64,000 bases of DNA from Alphaproteobacteria bacterium (GCA_018820275.1 JAHJOO010000014.1:62001-126000); one strand, 5' to 3'. Positions 1-14,245 are shown, numbered from the stretch's first letter. Program-made: numbers and translations. The notes: a model not told the origin generated them from the letters alone.

Positions 1-1
1 C

Positions 2-61
2 GACAAGGAGGCGGCCTTCGCGGACGCCGAGTCGCTGGTGTCGCTGAACGTCGGGGATTGA
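2..61 (+). CDS. 3' end of a truncated CDS, product unknown
   Basis: Open frame from window edge, ...DKEAAFADAESLVSLNVGD*; too short to identify. Confidence 0.4.
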   Translation, partial: DKEAAFADAESLVSLNVGD

Positions 62-74
62 TCCCGGGGCCTCA

Positions 75-782
75 TTGCGTCACCTGACCCGCCGACGTCA
101 GGATGCCGCCTTGCCCTCTCGCCCGCCCGCCAAACCCGGTTCCGCCCCAAGGGTCTCGCGCAAGCCCCCGCCGCGCGCCTGGCAGCGCATGCTGTCGGGA
201 CGACGCCTCGACCTGCTGGACCCCTCGCCGTTCGACATCGAGATCGAAGACATCGCCCACGGTCTGGCGCGGGTGGCGCGCTGGAACGGCCAGACGGTCG
301 GCGAGCACGCCTTCTCCGTGGCCCAGCACAGCGTGGTGGTCGAGGAGATCGTGGCCCATATCCGCCCCGGCATCGAACCGAAATGGCGGCTGGCGGCCCT
401 GCTGCACGACGCCTCGGAGTACGTCATCGGCGACATGATCTCGCCGTTCAAGGCGGCGCTGGGCGTCAGCTACAAGGATTTCGAGGCGCGGCTGGAGCAT
501 GCGATCCACATCCGCTTCGGCCTGCCGGCGAAGACCCCGCTGGAGATCCGGAAGCTGATCAAGGAGGCCGACAAGGCCTGCGCCTGGTTCGAGGCGACGC
601 AGCTGGCCGGTTTTTCGTGCGAGGAGGCGCTGGGCTTCTTCGGCGCGCCGCCGGAGGGATACGACCTGCGCATCACGCCGCTGAGCGCGCCCGAGGCCCA
701 GTGCCGGTATGTCGACCGCTACCGGACGCTGGCGGCGGCCATGGGCGCGGTGGCGGGCGCCGACGCCTGGCATACGGAGTGA
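75..782 (+). CDS. HD-domain hydrolase (YfbR-like phosphohydrolase)
   Basis: HAFSVAQHSVVV...LLHDASEYVIGDM HD-type motifs; the TTG start at 75 is uncertain and the true start may be further in. Confidence 0.75.
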   Translation: MRHLTRRRQDAALPSRPPAKPGSAPRVSRKPPPRAWQRMLSGRRLDLLDPSPFDIEIEDIAHGLARVARWNGQTVGEHAFSVAQHSVVVEEIVAHIRPGIEPKWRLAALLHDASEYVIGDMISPFKAALGVSYKDFEARLEHAIHIRFGLPAKTPLEIRKLIKEADKACAWFEATQLAGFSCEEALGFFGAPPEGYDLRITPLSAPEAQCRYVDRYRTLAAAMGAVAGADAWHTE

Positions 783-784
783 CC

Positions 785-1741
785 ATGGCGGGTCAGGTCA
801 CGGGATTGGGCGTCCGCATCGGTCTGTCCGCCGTGGTCATGGCGATCCGCGACGGCCGCGCCTGTGTCCTGACCACCGCGGGCGACGACGGGGGCGGCGG
901 GCCGGGACCGGCCGCCCTGCCCTTCGGTCCCTTCGATCCGGTCAGGGACCGGACCTTCGAGCGGGCCCTGCGCGATTTCGTGACGGCCCAGACGGGATTC
1001 CGGCTGGGCTTCGTGGAGCAGCTGTACACCTTCGGCGACGCCGGACGGGCCAGCCCGCGGGCGACCCCCGGGCCCACGGGCGACCGCGAGGTCTCGGTGG
1101 GCTATCTGGCGCTGACGTCCGAGGCGGCGGACCCGCCGGGGGCCGAGGCGCGGTGGACGCCCGTGCTCGACTTCTTCCCCTGGGAGGACCGGCGCGGCGG
1201 ACCCGCCGCCGTCCAGCCGGCGATCGACGCCGCCCTCGGTGCCTGGGCCGGCGGGGATGCGAAGCGCCGCGCCCGCGTCGAGTCGCTGTTCGCCGCCGGC
1301 GAGACGCGCTGGTCCGAATCCCGCGTGCTGGAACGTTATGAGCTGCTGTACGAGGCCGGTGTGGTCGCCGAGGCCGCCCGCGACGCGAAGCGGGCCGTCG
1401 CGCCGGCGGCGCCCGGCCGGGCGATGGCCTCGGATCACCGGCGGATCCTGGCGACCGGCCTCGGGCGGCTGAGGTCCAAGCTGCGCTATCGCCCCGTGCT
1501 GTTCGACCTGACGCCGCCGACCTTCACCCTGTCGCAGCTGCAGGCGACGGCGGAGGCGGTGACCGGCGTCGCCCTGCACAAGCAGAATTTCCGCCGGGGG
1601 GTGGAGCGCACTGGCCTGGTCGCGCCCACAGGCGCGGCCTCCACCGGCACGGGCGGCCGGCCCGCCGCCCTGTTCCGCGCCACGGGTCTGGACCCCGCCG
1701 ACGGCCAGGCGCCCGGCATTCCCCTGCCCGCCCTGCGGTGA
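785..1741 (+). CDS. NUDIX-like NAD regulator (NrtR/COG4111-like)
   Basis: Degenerate NUDIX-like N-terminus plus winged-helix-like C-terminus (PPTFTLSQLQATAEAVTGVALHKQNFRRGVERTGLV). Confidence 0.65.
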   Translation: MAGQVTGLGVRIGLSAVVMAIRDGRACVLTTAGDDGGGGPGPAALPFGPFDPVRDRTFERALRDFVTAQTGFRLGFVEQLYTFGDAGRASPRATPGPTGDREVSVGYLALTSEAADPPGAEARWTPVLDFFPWEDRRGGPAAVQPAIDAALGAWAGGDAKRRARVESLFAAGETRWSESRVLERYELLYEAGVVAEAARDAKRAVAPAAPGRAMASDHRRILATGLGRLRSKLRYRPVLFDLTPPTFTLSQLQATAEAVTGVALHKQNFRRGVERTGLVAPTGAASTGTGGRPAALFRATGLDPADGQAPGIPLPALR

Positions 1742-1820
1742 GCCGCGATCCGCGCTTGCGCGCGGCGATGCGGATGATTAGAGAAGCCGCTCGCTTTCGA
1801 CCGAAGCGTTTCGGCCCCGC

Positions 1821-1910
<90 letters not shown>

Positions 1911-2185
1911 CTCACTCATTCGATCTACGGCGATCAGGCTGACACCGGGAAGTGCTCCCGACACTTCCGGACCTTGTCCGGCGTCGGAGACGGTCGTTCC
2001 GTCTGGGCCCGCCTGACCCTCATCCGAAATCCATGGCTTCAGCGAAAGCCGACCGCCGGTACGAGGCCGGACGTGGTCGGGCCGGTGGACTTCCGGCTCC
2101 GGACAAGGTTGAGTTCCGGCAAAGGGGTGCGGCCTTCAGGGACGGCGAAGGCCGCCCGGCGATGCCTCGGGGGATTACAGACACC

Positions 2186-5485
<3,300 letters not shown>

Positions 5486-5816
5486 CCTGACAGATGGGCG
5501 GGGCGGCCGGGCATGTCAGGTTCACCCTACGGCGACGAAAGTCCCCTGACCCGGCTCATGTCAGCACCCGGCCATGCTGGCGCTGCCGGGGTCGATCCGG
5601 CCGGCCGGGGTGCTGCTGACGCCGCCGAACTCGGACCATCCGCTGGTCCTCGACATTCTCGGTGCCGCTGACCGCCCGTGGGGTTCCACCCGGGATCTCC
5701 GCGTGCGCCGGTTCGCGCCCGGACCCTGCGCGCCGGTCAAATCCCGGCGCGGGGGCCGGAGCCCGCGCTGTCGGCTGATATTGCTTGCAGGCCCCGCAGC
5801 CGGGGGTGCGTCGGGA

Positions 5817-6563
5817 TCAGGCCCGGGTGGTGGCGAGAAAGCGCTCCCGCACGCGCTCGGTGCGCTGCCGGACCTCGGCCAGGGCGTCGGTCTCCGCCGC
5901 CACCAGCATCTCCTCGAAGAGGCGGTGGAAATGCTCCCGCATGGCCGTGCGGGCCGCGCCCGGATCGCGCCGGCGCAGCGCCTCGAGGATCAGGGCGTGC
6001 TCGTCGGCGCGCGCGTCGCCGTCCTGGTGGCAGACCTTGGAATAGACCTGGGTCACACGCGGAAGTTCGCGCCGCATGCGCCAGATCAGCTGCACGCAGT
6101 GCTCGATGACCGGATTTCCCGCGATCCGCGCGATGGTCAGGTGAAACTTGCGATCCGCCTCCAGCGCCTGCTCGTCGTTCACGCCCGGCGCGGACATCGC
6201 CACCAGCAGGGCCTCCAGTTCGACGAGATCGGCGTCGGTGACGTGCGCGGCCGCCATGGCCGCGGCCTCCGCCTCGATGACCGCCCGGGCGGTGGTCAGG
6301 TCGAAGGCGCTCACGTCCGGCAGGGCACCCGCGGCCGACGGAACCTGGCGCGGCAGGACATAGACTCCGGAGCCGGTCTTGATGGCGATGCGGCCGCGCG
6401 CCTCGAGGGCGATCTCGGCCTCGCGGATCGTGACGCGGCTGACGCCGAACCGCTCGGCCAGATCCCGCTCGCCGGGCAGGCGGGAGCCGGCCGGAAACTC
6501 GCCGGAGTGAATCAGACCTTCGATCCGGGCCGCGATCGCTTGATAGAGGCGCTGTTCAGACAT
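5817..6563 (-). CDS. FadR/GntR family transcriptional regulator
   Basis: N-terminal wHTH (GSRLPGERDLAERFGVSRVTIREAEIALEARGRI) and FadR-C (FCD)-like helical domain. Confidence 0.85.
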   Translation of the reverse strand: MSEQRLYQAIAARIEGLIHSGEFPAGSRLPGERDLAERFGVSRVTIREAEIALEARGRIAIKTGSGVYVLPRQVPSAAGALPDVSAFDLTTARAVIEAEAAAMAAAHVTDADLVELEALLVAMSAPGVNDEQALEADRKFHLTIARIAGNPVIEHCVQLIWRMRRELPRVTQVYSKVCHQDGDARADEHALILEALRRRDPGAARTAMREHFHRLFEEMLVAAETDALAEVRQRTERVRERFLATTRA

Positions 6564-6646
6564 TCTCGACTCGGTCGCTTTCGCGAGGCGGCAGTAGACC
6601 CCGACCGGCCGGATCGTGGCAAGCGCCCGATCCGGCCGGCCCCGGG

Positions 6647-9529
6647 TCAGAAGCGGAAGCGCGCGCCCAGATAGTAGCGGGGCCCGTAGGTGTTGTACTC
6701 GCGGAAGGACCCCGGAACCGGCATGTCGTGGAAGCGCGGCTCGTCGTTCAGGTTCGAGCCTTCGAAGCTGAACGACAGGTTGCTGTTGACCCGCCAGGAG
6801 GCGCGGAAGTCGAACACCGCGGTGTCGCGGATGTACCGGTTCTGGGAGGGAGCGCCGACGAATTTCTGATAGTATTCCGTGCGGTACTTGTAGATTCCCT
6901 GAAACTCGAACGGGCCGATCTCGTAGTACATCGAGCCGGAGAAGACGTGCTGCGACAGGCCGAAGATGCCGGCCGGCTCGACGATGCCGGGCGTGACGAC
7001 GCCGGTGGTGGGGTTGAACTGATCCCCCAGCCGCAGGTCCTGGGTCTCGAAATCGGAGTCCGCGTAGTTGTAGCTGGCCTTGAAGCCCAGACCGTCGAAC
7101 GGCGCCGGCAGATAGGAGAAGCGGTGCGCGGCGGTCAGCTCGAAGCCGAACAGCTCGCTCTGGTCCTTGATCACCGTGTCCTGGATCACCGGAACCGTGA
7201 CGTTGGCACCGTCGATGACGTAGCTTTCATTCAGCACCGTGGGCACGAAGCCGCCGTTGAAGACCTTGTAGTAGATCGCGGCGCTGAACAGGGAGTCCTC
7301 GTTCGGATACCACTCGAACGACAGGTCGCCGTTCCATGACAGCAGCGGCGGGGTGCGCGGATTGCCGTTGGCGGTGATGCTGTCGATCGCCGCCTGCACG
7401 GTCGGGAACGAGACGCCGCTTTCCAGCACGAAGGTGCGGCCCGCGCCGAGAGAGGACGGGTCCGGCCGCGACATGGCCCGGAACAGGCCGAAGCGGACCA
7501 GCTTGTCCTCGGCGACCTCGAACGCGATGTTGAGGCTGGGCAGCAGGACCTCGGACTGGGACTCGATGGTGACCGTCTCGAATTCGCCCGTCGGCACCAG
7601 GCGGATGGTCGAATCAGGATTGGTCACCACGTCGAAGCCGCCGCGCAGGCCCACCGAGGTCACGTCGGTGAGCACGTAGCGCAGACCGACGTTGCCGGTG
7701 ACCGGCAGGCCGAACAGGTCGGCGTCGAACTCGCCCAGGACGTAGGCCGCGGCCGTGTTCTCGGTGACGTCGCGGTTGGCGATGTTGCGGGTGTCGGCGT
7801 TCGGCCCCGTGTCGTCCACGCCGGTGAAGGCGGTGAACAGGCAGCGCGCGTCGAAGGTCGCCCAGCTGGTGATCGTGTTGCCGCGGGCGTTGCTGAGGAA
7901 GTCCTCCTGCGGGAAGTCACGGCGGCACGCGAGGTTGGCGTCCCGGATCGTGGCCGTGGTCGAGACGTTGATCTCCACGCGGTCGTCGACGTCGACGTAG
8001 GTGAGTTCCGAGAAGCGCGCGCCGGCCTTCACCGCGGTCCAGGCGCCGTCCAGCTGGTAGGTCCCGTCGAAGCGGATGGCCTTGATTTCGTTCTCGCGCA
8101 CCAGTTCGTCGCGGCGGACCCGGGCCGCCGCCGAGAAGTTCTCATGCCGGTCCAGATCGAACAGGGGATCGACGACGATGGCCGGGACGTCGTTGCCGCG
8201 CAGGTCGAAGCTGTAGTTGACGCGCTGGCCGCTGGTCATGCCCGCATTGGCCGAGATCACGCCCGGGACGACGACGCCGTCGATGTCCCGGATGTTGGAG
8301 CGCATGCGGACCTGACGATCCATCTCACTGCGATAGGTCGAGGAGTAGGAGATGTCGGTCGACACCTCGAGCCGGTCGGTCGGGCGCCACTCCAGGGTGA
8401 TGCCGCCGCCCTCGTACTGCTCGTCGCGGATGCGGTAGGTCGGGGTCGACTCGATGGTGGAGTTGCCGGTGTAGGCCAGCAGGATGCCGTTCTCGCCATA
8501 GACGCGGTTGTTGGCGCCGCGGGTGGTTTCGGAGAAGTTCAGGTCGTTGCGCTCTTCGGTGTAGGTGCGCTGCGAGCTCTGGTAGTCCAGCGTGACCTCG
8601 AAGGTGTCGTTGGGTCGCCACTGCACCGAGCCGAAGATGGCGTCCCGCTGGTCGTTCTCGATGAACTGCCGGTAGGTGCGGCTGCCCGCCGTCAGATAGT
8701 AGGGCGTGCCCGAATTGACCTGCGCCGCGGTGACCTGCGAGCAGTTCGAGCCGGTGGCGACCACCTGGGCCGCGTTGCAGGCGATCCAGGTGGAGCTGGA
8801 CGTCATCAGCTCTTCGGGATTGGTCCCCTCGAGGCTTTGCACGCCCAGGGAAATGCCCAGTTCGCCGCCGCCGGGCAGGTCGAACTGATCCACGTAGCTG
8901 GCCGTGCCGCGCCAGCCCACGCCCGCCGGATCCCGCAGGCGGTCGTCATAGCCGGCGTAGATGCCGCGGGCCTCGAACTGGATCCGGCGCCGTCCGAAAT
9001 CGAGCGGGCGCAGCGTCTCCATGTTGATGATGCCGGCCACGCCGCCTTCGACGAAGTCGGCGCGCTGCGTCTTGTAGATGGCGACGGTGTTGATCAGTTC
9101 CGACGGGAACTGGTTGAAGTTGACCGAACGGTCTCCGGAGCCGTTGGACGCCTCGCGCCCGTTGAAGGTGGCGGCGCCCAGGAACGGTCCGAGGCCGCGG
9201 ATCGAGATTTCGGAGGCGGCGCCCTTCTCGCGGTGGGTCGACGCGCCCGTGATGGTCTCGATCGCCTCGCCGATCGAGAGCGCGGGCAGGTCGCCGATGT
9301 CCTCGGCCGACAGCACGTCGGCGACGACGGTCGCTTCCCGCTTGCGCTCGATCGAGGACTGGAGCGAGGCGCGGAACCCGGTGACGACGACCTCGTCGAC
9401 CTCCGTCGGGTCCTGCGCTGCCTCCTGCGCCAGGGCCTGGCCGGCGAGCGCCGACAGGGCGATGCCGCCCATAAGGGCGCTGCGCAAGGCGAAGACCCGC
9501 GCACGCGGGGCGTGGTGATGATGCCGCAT
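6647..9529 (-). CDS. TonB-dependent receptor
   Basis: Signal peptide, TonB-box-like EVDEVVVTGFRASLQSS, plug domain, terminal YYLGARFRF. Confidence 0.92.
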   Translation of the reverse strand: MRHHHHAPRARVFALRSALMGGIALSALAGQALAQEAAQDPTEVDEVVVTGFRASLQSSIERKREATVVADVLSAEDIGDLPALSIGEAIETITGASTHREKGAASEISIRGLGPFLGAATFNGREASNGSGDRSVNFNQFPSELINTVAIYKTQRADFVEGGVAGIINMETLRPLDFGRRRIQFEARGIYAGYDDRLRDPAGVGWRGTASYVDQFDLPGGGELGISLGVQSLEGTNPEELMTSSSTWIACNAAQVVATGSNCSQVTAAQVNSGTPYYLTAGSRTYRQFIENDQRDAIFGSVQWRPNDTFEVTLDYQSSQRTYTEERNDLNFSETTRGANNRVYGENGILLAYTGNSTIESTPTYRIRDEQYEGGGITLEWRPTDRLEVSTDISYSSTYRSEMDRQVRMRSNIRDIDGVVVPGVISANAGMTSGQRVNYSFDLRGNDVPAIVVDPLFDLDRHENFSAAARVRRDELVRENEIKAIRFDGTYQLDGAWTAVKAGARFSELTYVDVDDRVEINVSTTATIRDANLACRRDFPQEDFLSNARGNTITSWATFDARCLFTAFTGVDDTGPNADTRNIANRDVTENTAAAYVLGEFDADLFGLPVTGNVGLRYVLTDVTSVGLRGGFDVVTNPDSTIRLVPTGEFETVTIESQSEVLLPSLNIAFEVAEDKLVRFGLFRAMSRPDPSSLGAGRTFVLESGVSFPTVQAAIDSITANGNPRTPPLLSWNGDLSFEWYPNEDSLFSAAIYYKVFNGGFVPTVLNESYVIDGANVTVPVIQDTVIKDQSELFGFELTAAHRFSYLPAPFDGLGFKASYNYADSDFETQDLRLGDQFNPTTGVVTPGIVEPAGIFGLSQHVFSGSMYYEIGPFEFQGIYKYRTEYYQKFVGAPSQNRYIRDTAVFDFRASWRVNSNLSFSFEGSNLNDEPRFHDMPVPGSFREYNTYGPRYYLGARFRF

Positions 9530-9733
9530 GATGTTCCTCCCACCCCGATTTCCTCGGGTTTGCAGGGACGGTCCACCGATCAGGCCATCTTGTCAACCAA
9601 TTGGTCTGAAGGCGCGGACCGTCTGGTAGGAACATGTGGCCAAATATCCCGACCTGCGGGGCCAAACATGGCTCTTTCGGCAATGAGGCCTGCTTTGTCA
9701 TGCCAATATGCGCCTTTTGGCCTGACCACCCGG

Positions 9734-9761
9734 TTGACGCGTCGTCATCGGTCGGCATAGC
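9734..9761 (+). promoter_or_regulatory. Possible housekeeping-type promoter of the alginate lyase operon
   Basis: TTGACG-N16-CATAGC upstream of the lyase ATG; by eye only. Confidence 0.35.
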
Positions 9762-9803
9762 GTCGTGTCCAATCGGGGCGCCAGACCCCCAGGGAGGAAG
9801 TCC

Positions 9804-12023
9804 ATGCCGTCGCGCGTTCTCCGGGTCGCGCCGACCCTGCTGTCGGCGTTGCTGAGCCTGCTGCTTCTCACGCCCTTCCCCGCGGAGGCGCAGTCGCGTC
9901 GAACGGTACGCACCCAGGCCGAATACGGCCAGGCCGTGCGGGCCGCGCGCCCCGGCGACACGATCGTTCTGGCCGACGGGGTCTGGACCGACTTCCAGAT
10001 CCTGTTCACGGGCCGGGGTCGCCCGGACGCGCCGATCACCCTCACGGCCGAAACGCCGGGCCGGGTCGTCCTCAGCGGACAGTCGAACCTGCGGATGGCG
10101 GGGGCCCACCTGGTGGTGTCGAACCTGGTCTTCCGCGACGGCTGGTCCCCCACGGGCGAGGTCGTGTCGTTTCGGCGCACCCGGACGGATCGGGCGACGG
10201 ACAGCCGGGTGACGGGCGTGGTGATCGACGGCTTCTCGAAGCCCCGGCGGGACGAGAGCGACAATTGGGTCGCCATGTACGGCCAGCGCAACCGCTTCGA
10301 TCACGGGCATCTGGTCGGCAAGACCAACGCCGGCACGACGCTGGTTGTCGTCCGGGACGCGGAGCAGGGCCTGGAAAACCGGCACCTGATCGACCACAAC
10401 TGGTTCGGGCCGCGACCGATCCTGGGGTCGAACGGCGGCGAGACGATCCGCGTCGGAACCAGCCATGATTCCGAGTCCGACTCCTTCACGACGGTCACGG
10501 GCAACTGGTTCGAACGCACGGACGGCGAGGTCGAGATCATCTCGAACAAGTCGGGCGGCAACGTCTATCGGGGCAACGTCTTCTTCGAGGCGCAGGGTGC
10601 CCTGGTGCTGCGTCACGGCGACGGCAACCTGATCGAAGACAACGTCTTCATCGGCAACGGGGTGGCCAACACCGGGGGCATCCGTGTCATCAACCGGCGC
10701 AACGTGGTGCGCAACAACTACATGGAAGGCCTGTCCGGCACGGGCTTCGCCAGCGCGCTGACCATCATGTACGGCGTGCCGAACTCGCCGCTGAACCGCT
10801 ACGTCCAGGTGACGGACACGACGATCGAGAACAACACCATCGTCGACGCGGCCCAGGTGTTCTTCGGCGCGGGCATGGATGACGAGCGGTCCGCCGCGCC
10901 GGTTTCGAGCCGGTTCGCGCGCAATCTGATCGTCAACCGCGACGGCGACGATCCGCTCCGGGTGCTCGGCGACATGTCGGGGATCGCCTTCGACGGCAAC
11001 GTCCAGGCCCCGGCCGTCGGCCATCCCCTGCCCGGCTTCGAGGCGCGCGAGGTGGCGGTGGCGCGCGGTCGCGGCCGTCTGTTCGTCCCCGAGGGCGCCG
11101 AAGGCGTCGGGGCCCGGCGCGATCTGGCCTTCGTCTCGCGCGACGCCGTGGGCGTCGACTGGTATCCCAAGACGTCGGCCCGCGCCGAGCTGGACTCCGG
11201 CCGCGCCGTGGCCGTGCCGCCCGGAGAGGACACCCTGACCGCGGCGGTCGCACGAGCCGCTCCCGGGGATCGGCTGACGCTGTCGGCCGGCGACTATGTG
11301 GTGAACCAGGTGCTGGGCGTGGGCGCGCCGATCACCGTGCAGGGGCCCGCGGGCGGCGGTGCCCGCATCCTGTTCTCGCGCCCTACCCTGTTCGAGATCG
11401 GCCGCGGCGGATCGCTGAGGCTGGCGGACCTGTCCATCTCGGGCGCCTCGGCCCCCGACGAGGCGGGCAACGCCGTGATCCGCGCGCGCGAAGGCGCCGC
11501 CGGTCATCGCCTGCTGGTCGAGCGCGTGACCTTCTCGGACATGACGGTGAACCGGGCCTTCGACGTGTTCGCCGCCGGGCCGCGCACCCTGGCCGACCTG
11601 ATCCGGCTGGACGGGGTGACCGTGCAGGGCCTGAGCGGGTCGGTGCTGGACCTGCATGCGGACATCCAGGATCTGGGCACCTACAACGCCGAGCGGGTCG
11701 AGGTCGTCGGCAGCACCTTCCGCGACGTGGCCGGGCCCGCCTTCGATCTGCATCGCGGCGGGACCGACGAGAGCACGTTCGGCCCGCGGCTGATCCTGAC
11801 GAACACGACGTTCGAGCGCGTCGGCGGCGCGGGAGAGGAGCCCGCGTCGATCCGGCTGTACGGCGTCCAGCGCGCGGAGCTGCTCGACAACCGTTTCGTC
11901 GACGCGGCCCCGGTCCGCTTTTTCCGACGCGTCGGCGAGCCCGTCCTGGTGTGGCGCGGCAATCAGCTGACCCGCACCCCCGAACTCGTCACCAATGTCG
12001 TCGCCGTGGAGACCGTGAAATGA
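9804..12023 (+). CDS. Polysaccharide lyase family 6 (alginate lyase/chondroitinase B-like)
   Basis: Signal peptide; parallel beta-helix repeats; PL6-like EIISNKSGGNVYRGNVF...LVLRHGDGNLIEDN segment. Confidence 0.85.
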   Translation: MPSRVLRVAPTLLSALLSLLLLTPFPAEAQSRRTVRTQAEYGQAVRAARPGDTIVLADGVWTDFQILFTGRGRPDAPITLTAETPGRVVLSGQSNLRMAGAHLVVSNLVFRDGWSPTGEVVSFRRTRTDRATDSRVTGVVIDGFSKPRRDESDNWVAMYGQRNRFDHGHLVGKTNAGTTLVVVRDAEQGLENRHLIDHNWFGPRPILGSNGGETIRVGTSHDSESDSFTTVTGNWFERTDGEVEIISNKSGGNVYRGNVFFEAQGALVLRHGDGNLIEDNVFIGNGVANTGGIRVINRRNVVRNNYMEGLSGTGFASALTIMYGVPNSPLNRYVQVTDTTIENNTIVDAAQVFFGAGMDDERSAAPVSSRFARNLIVNRDGDDPLRVLGDMSGIAFDGNVQAPAVGHPLPGFEAREVAVARGRGRLFVPEGAEGVGARRDLAFVSRDAVGVDWYPKTSARAELDSGRAVAVPPGEDTLTAAVARAAPGDRLTLSAGDYVVNQVLGVGAPITVQGPAGGGARILFSRPTLFEIGRGGSLRLADLSISGASAPDEAGNAVIRAREGAAGHRLLVERVTFSDMTVNRAFDVFAAGPRTLADLIRLDGVTVQGLSGSVLDLHADIQDLGTYNAERVEVVGSTFRDVAGPAFDLHRGGTDESTFGPRLILTNTTFERVGGAGEEPASIRLYGVQRAELLDNRFVDAAPVRFFRRVGEPVLVWRGNQLTRTPELVTNVVAVETVK

Positions 12024-14245
12024 GCCGCGCCCTGTTGTTGACCGTTCTGGCCTGCGGCGTGGCGACGGCGCTGCCGACGGCCGCCGCCGAACGGCCACGT
12101 CCGGCCGCCGTGCGCCCCGTCGCGGACGACGCCGCCCCGGTTCTCGTCTCGCCCGCAGCCTGGGCCGAGATGGCCGCGTCGCGCGGCCGGTATCCCATGT
12201 TCGACGCGGAGGTCGCGCGGGTGGAGGCCGAGGTGCGGGCCGGCATGGCCGCGGGCGTGGACGTGCCGCAGCCGCGCGACCTGGGCGGCGGCGCGACGCA
12301 TGAGCGCCACAAGGCCAACTACAAGCTGATCGCGGGGGCCGGCGCCCTCTACCGGATCACCGGCGACCGCGCCTACGCCGACTTCGCGCGCGACCTGCTG
12401 CTGGCGTACGCCGATCTGTATCCGACCCTCGGTCTGCATCCCGCCGGCCGGTCGCCGGTCAAGGGGCGGCTGTTCTGGCAGGCGCTGAACGATTCCGTGT
12501 GGCTGGTCTATTCGGCCCAGGGCTACGACGCCATTCGCGACACCCTGTCGCCCGAGCATCGCCGACGCATCGACGACGACGTCTTCCGCCGCATGGCGCG
12601 CTTCCTGTCCGAGGACAACGCCGACTATTTCGACCGCATCCACAACCACGCCACCTGGGCCACGGCGGGCGTCGGCATGACGGGCTACGTCCTGCGCGAC
12701 TCCGCCCTGGTCGAGCGCGCGCTGAAGGGCACGGACCGGTCCGGAACGGGCGGCTTCCTGCGGCAGATCGATCTGCTGTTCTCGCCGGACGGCTATTACG
12801 CCGAGGGCCCCTATTACCAACGCTACGCCCTGGCCCCCTTCGTCATCTTCGCCCGCGCCATCCAGCAGAACGAACCGGAGCGCGGGATCTTCCGGTACCG
12901 CGACGGTGTGCTGCTCAAGGCCGTCGACGGCCTGCTGCAGGCGACCTATGGCGGGCTGATCGTCCCGGTCAACGACGCCCTGCTGGAAAAGGGGATCCGC
13001 AGCGAGGAGATCGTCACCGGCGTCGCCGTCGCCTACGCGCAGACCGAGGATCCGCGGCTGCTGTCGATCGCCGCGGCCCAGGGCCGGACCCTGCTGTCGC
13101 CCGACGGACTGGCGATTGCCCGGGGCGTGAGCGAGGGGGCCGGGCGTGACTTCGAGTTCCGCTCGCTGCGGCTGCGCGACGGCCCGGACGGCGACATGGG
13201 CGCGCTCGTCTTCCTGCGGCGCGGCGGGGCGAACGGACAGATGCTGGTCATGAAGAACACCCAGCAGGGACAGGGCCACGGCCACTTCGATCGCCTGAAC
13301 TGGCTGTTCTACGACGGCGGCCATCCGGTGATCCGCGACTACGGCGCCGCGAGGTTCATCAACGTCGAGGCCAAGGACGGCGGCGGCTATCTGGACGAGA
13401 ACGAGACCTGGGCCAAGCAGACCGTCGCCCACAACACCCTCGTGGTGAACGGCGCCAGCCATTTCGCGGGCGACTGGCGCGTCGGCGAAGAACACGGCAC
13501 CACGCCGCTGCTGTTCGAAACCGAAGGCGCGACCCAGATCGCTTCGGGGCGCACGTCCGACGCCTATCCCGGCGTGACCCTGACCCGGACCCTCGTCCTC
13601 CTGGAGCACCCCGACCTGGGCTTCCCCATCGTCGTGGACCTGCTGCGCGCGGACGCGACGCGCCCCGGACTCTATGACCTGCCGCTGTATTTCAACGGTC
13701 AGATCGTCACCCAGGGGTTCGAGGCCCGGCACGCCCCGGAGGCGCGGCCGGTGCTGGGGGACCGCGCGGGCTACCAGCACCTGTGGGTCGACGCCCAGTC
13801 CGAAGCGGGAGCGGAGCCGCGCAGCCTGACCTGGCTGCTGGACGGCCGCTTCTACACCTACCGCTTCGTCGCCTCGGCCCCGACCCGCGCCCTGCTGGTC
13901 GAAAGCGGCGCCAATGATCCGAACTTCAACCTGCGGCGCGAGCAGGCCCTGATCCGCCGCATGGAGGGCCAGGCCGAGGCGGCCTTTGTCGGCGTGCTGG
14001 AGCCGCACGGCGCCTATGATCCGACCGCCGAGACCGTGAGCGGCTCCACCAGCCGCATCCGCGCCGTGGAGCTGATCGAAGGCGACGGGGCGGACGTGAT
14101 CGTGATCACGCTGGCGTCCGGACGGATCGTGGCGCTGGGCATCGCACGGGAGATCACGGCGGAGGCCCGCCACCGGGTGGTCCGCGGCGGCCAGGCCTTC
14201 GAATGGACCGGCGCCTGGGCGCGCCTCGATCGGGAGACGCGCTGA
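12020..14245 (+). CDS. Alginate lyase family, heparinase II/III-like (PL17-type)
   Basis: YFDRIHNHATWATAGVGMTGY and GYYAEGPYYQRYA motifs; HFDRLNWLFYDGG heparinase II/III-like C-domain; ATGA overlap with the upstream gene. Confidence 0.85.
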   Translation: MSRALLLTVLACGVATALPTAAAERPRPAAVRPVADDAAPVLVSPAAWAEMAASRGRYPMFDAEVARVEAEVRAGMAAGVDVPQPRDLGGGATHERHKANYKLIAGAGALYRITGDRAYADFARDLLLAYADLYPTLGLHPAGRSPVKGRLFWQALNDSVWLVYSAQGYDAIRDTLSPEHRRRIDDDVFRRMARFLSEDNADYFDRIHNHATWATAGVGMTGYVLRDSALVERALKGTDRSGTGGFLRQIDLLFSPDGYYAEGPYYQRYALAPFVIFARAIQQNEPERGIFRYRDGVLLKAVDGLLQATYGGLIVPVNDALLEKGIRSEEIVTGVAVAYAQTEDPRLLSIAAAQGRTLLSPDGLAIARGVSEGAGRDFEFRSLRLRDGPDGDMGALVFLRRGGANGQMLVMKNTQQGQGHGHFDRLNWLFYDGGHPVIRDYGAARFINVEAKDGGGYLDENETWAKQTVAHNTLVVNGASHFAGDWRVGEEHGTTPLLFETEGATQIASGRTSDAYPGVTLTRTLVLLEHPDLGFPIVVDLLRADATRPGLYDLPLYFNGQIVTQGFEARHAPEARPVLGDRAGYQHLWVDAQSEAGAEPRSLTWLLDGRFYTYRFVASAPTRALLVESGANDPNFNLRREQALIRRMEGQAEAAFVGVLEPHGAYDPTAETVSGSTSRIRAVELIEGDGADVIVITLASGRIVALGIAREITAEARHRVVRGGQAFEWTGAWARLDRETR

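Noticed and set aside
5574-6674. 366-aa plus-strand ORF opposite the FadR-type regulator
   Set aside because: Shadow ORF; regulator on minus has clear wHTH motif
8946-12098. 1050-aa minus-strand ORF spanning the TonB receptor/lyase region
   Set aside because: Antisense shadow of the PL6 gene with no coherent family sequence
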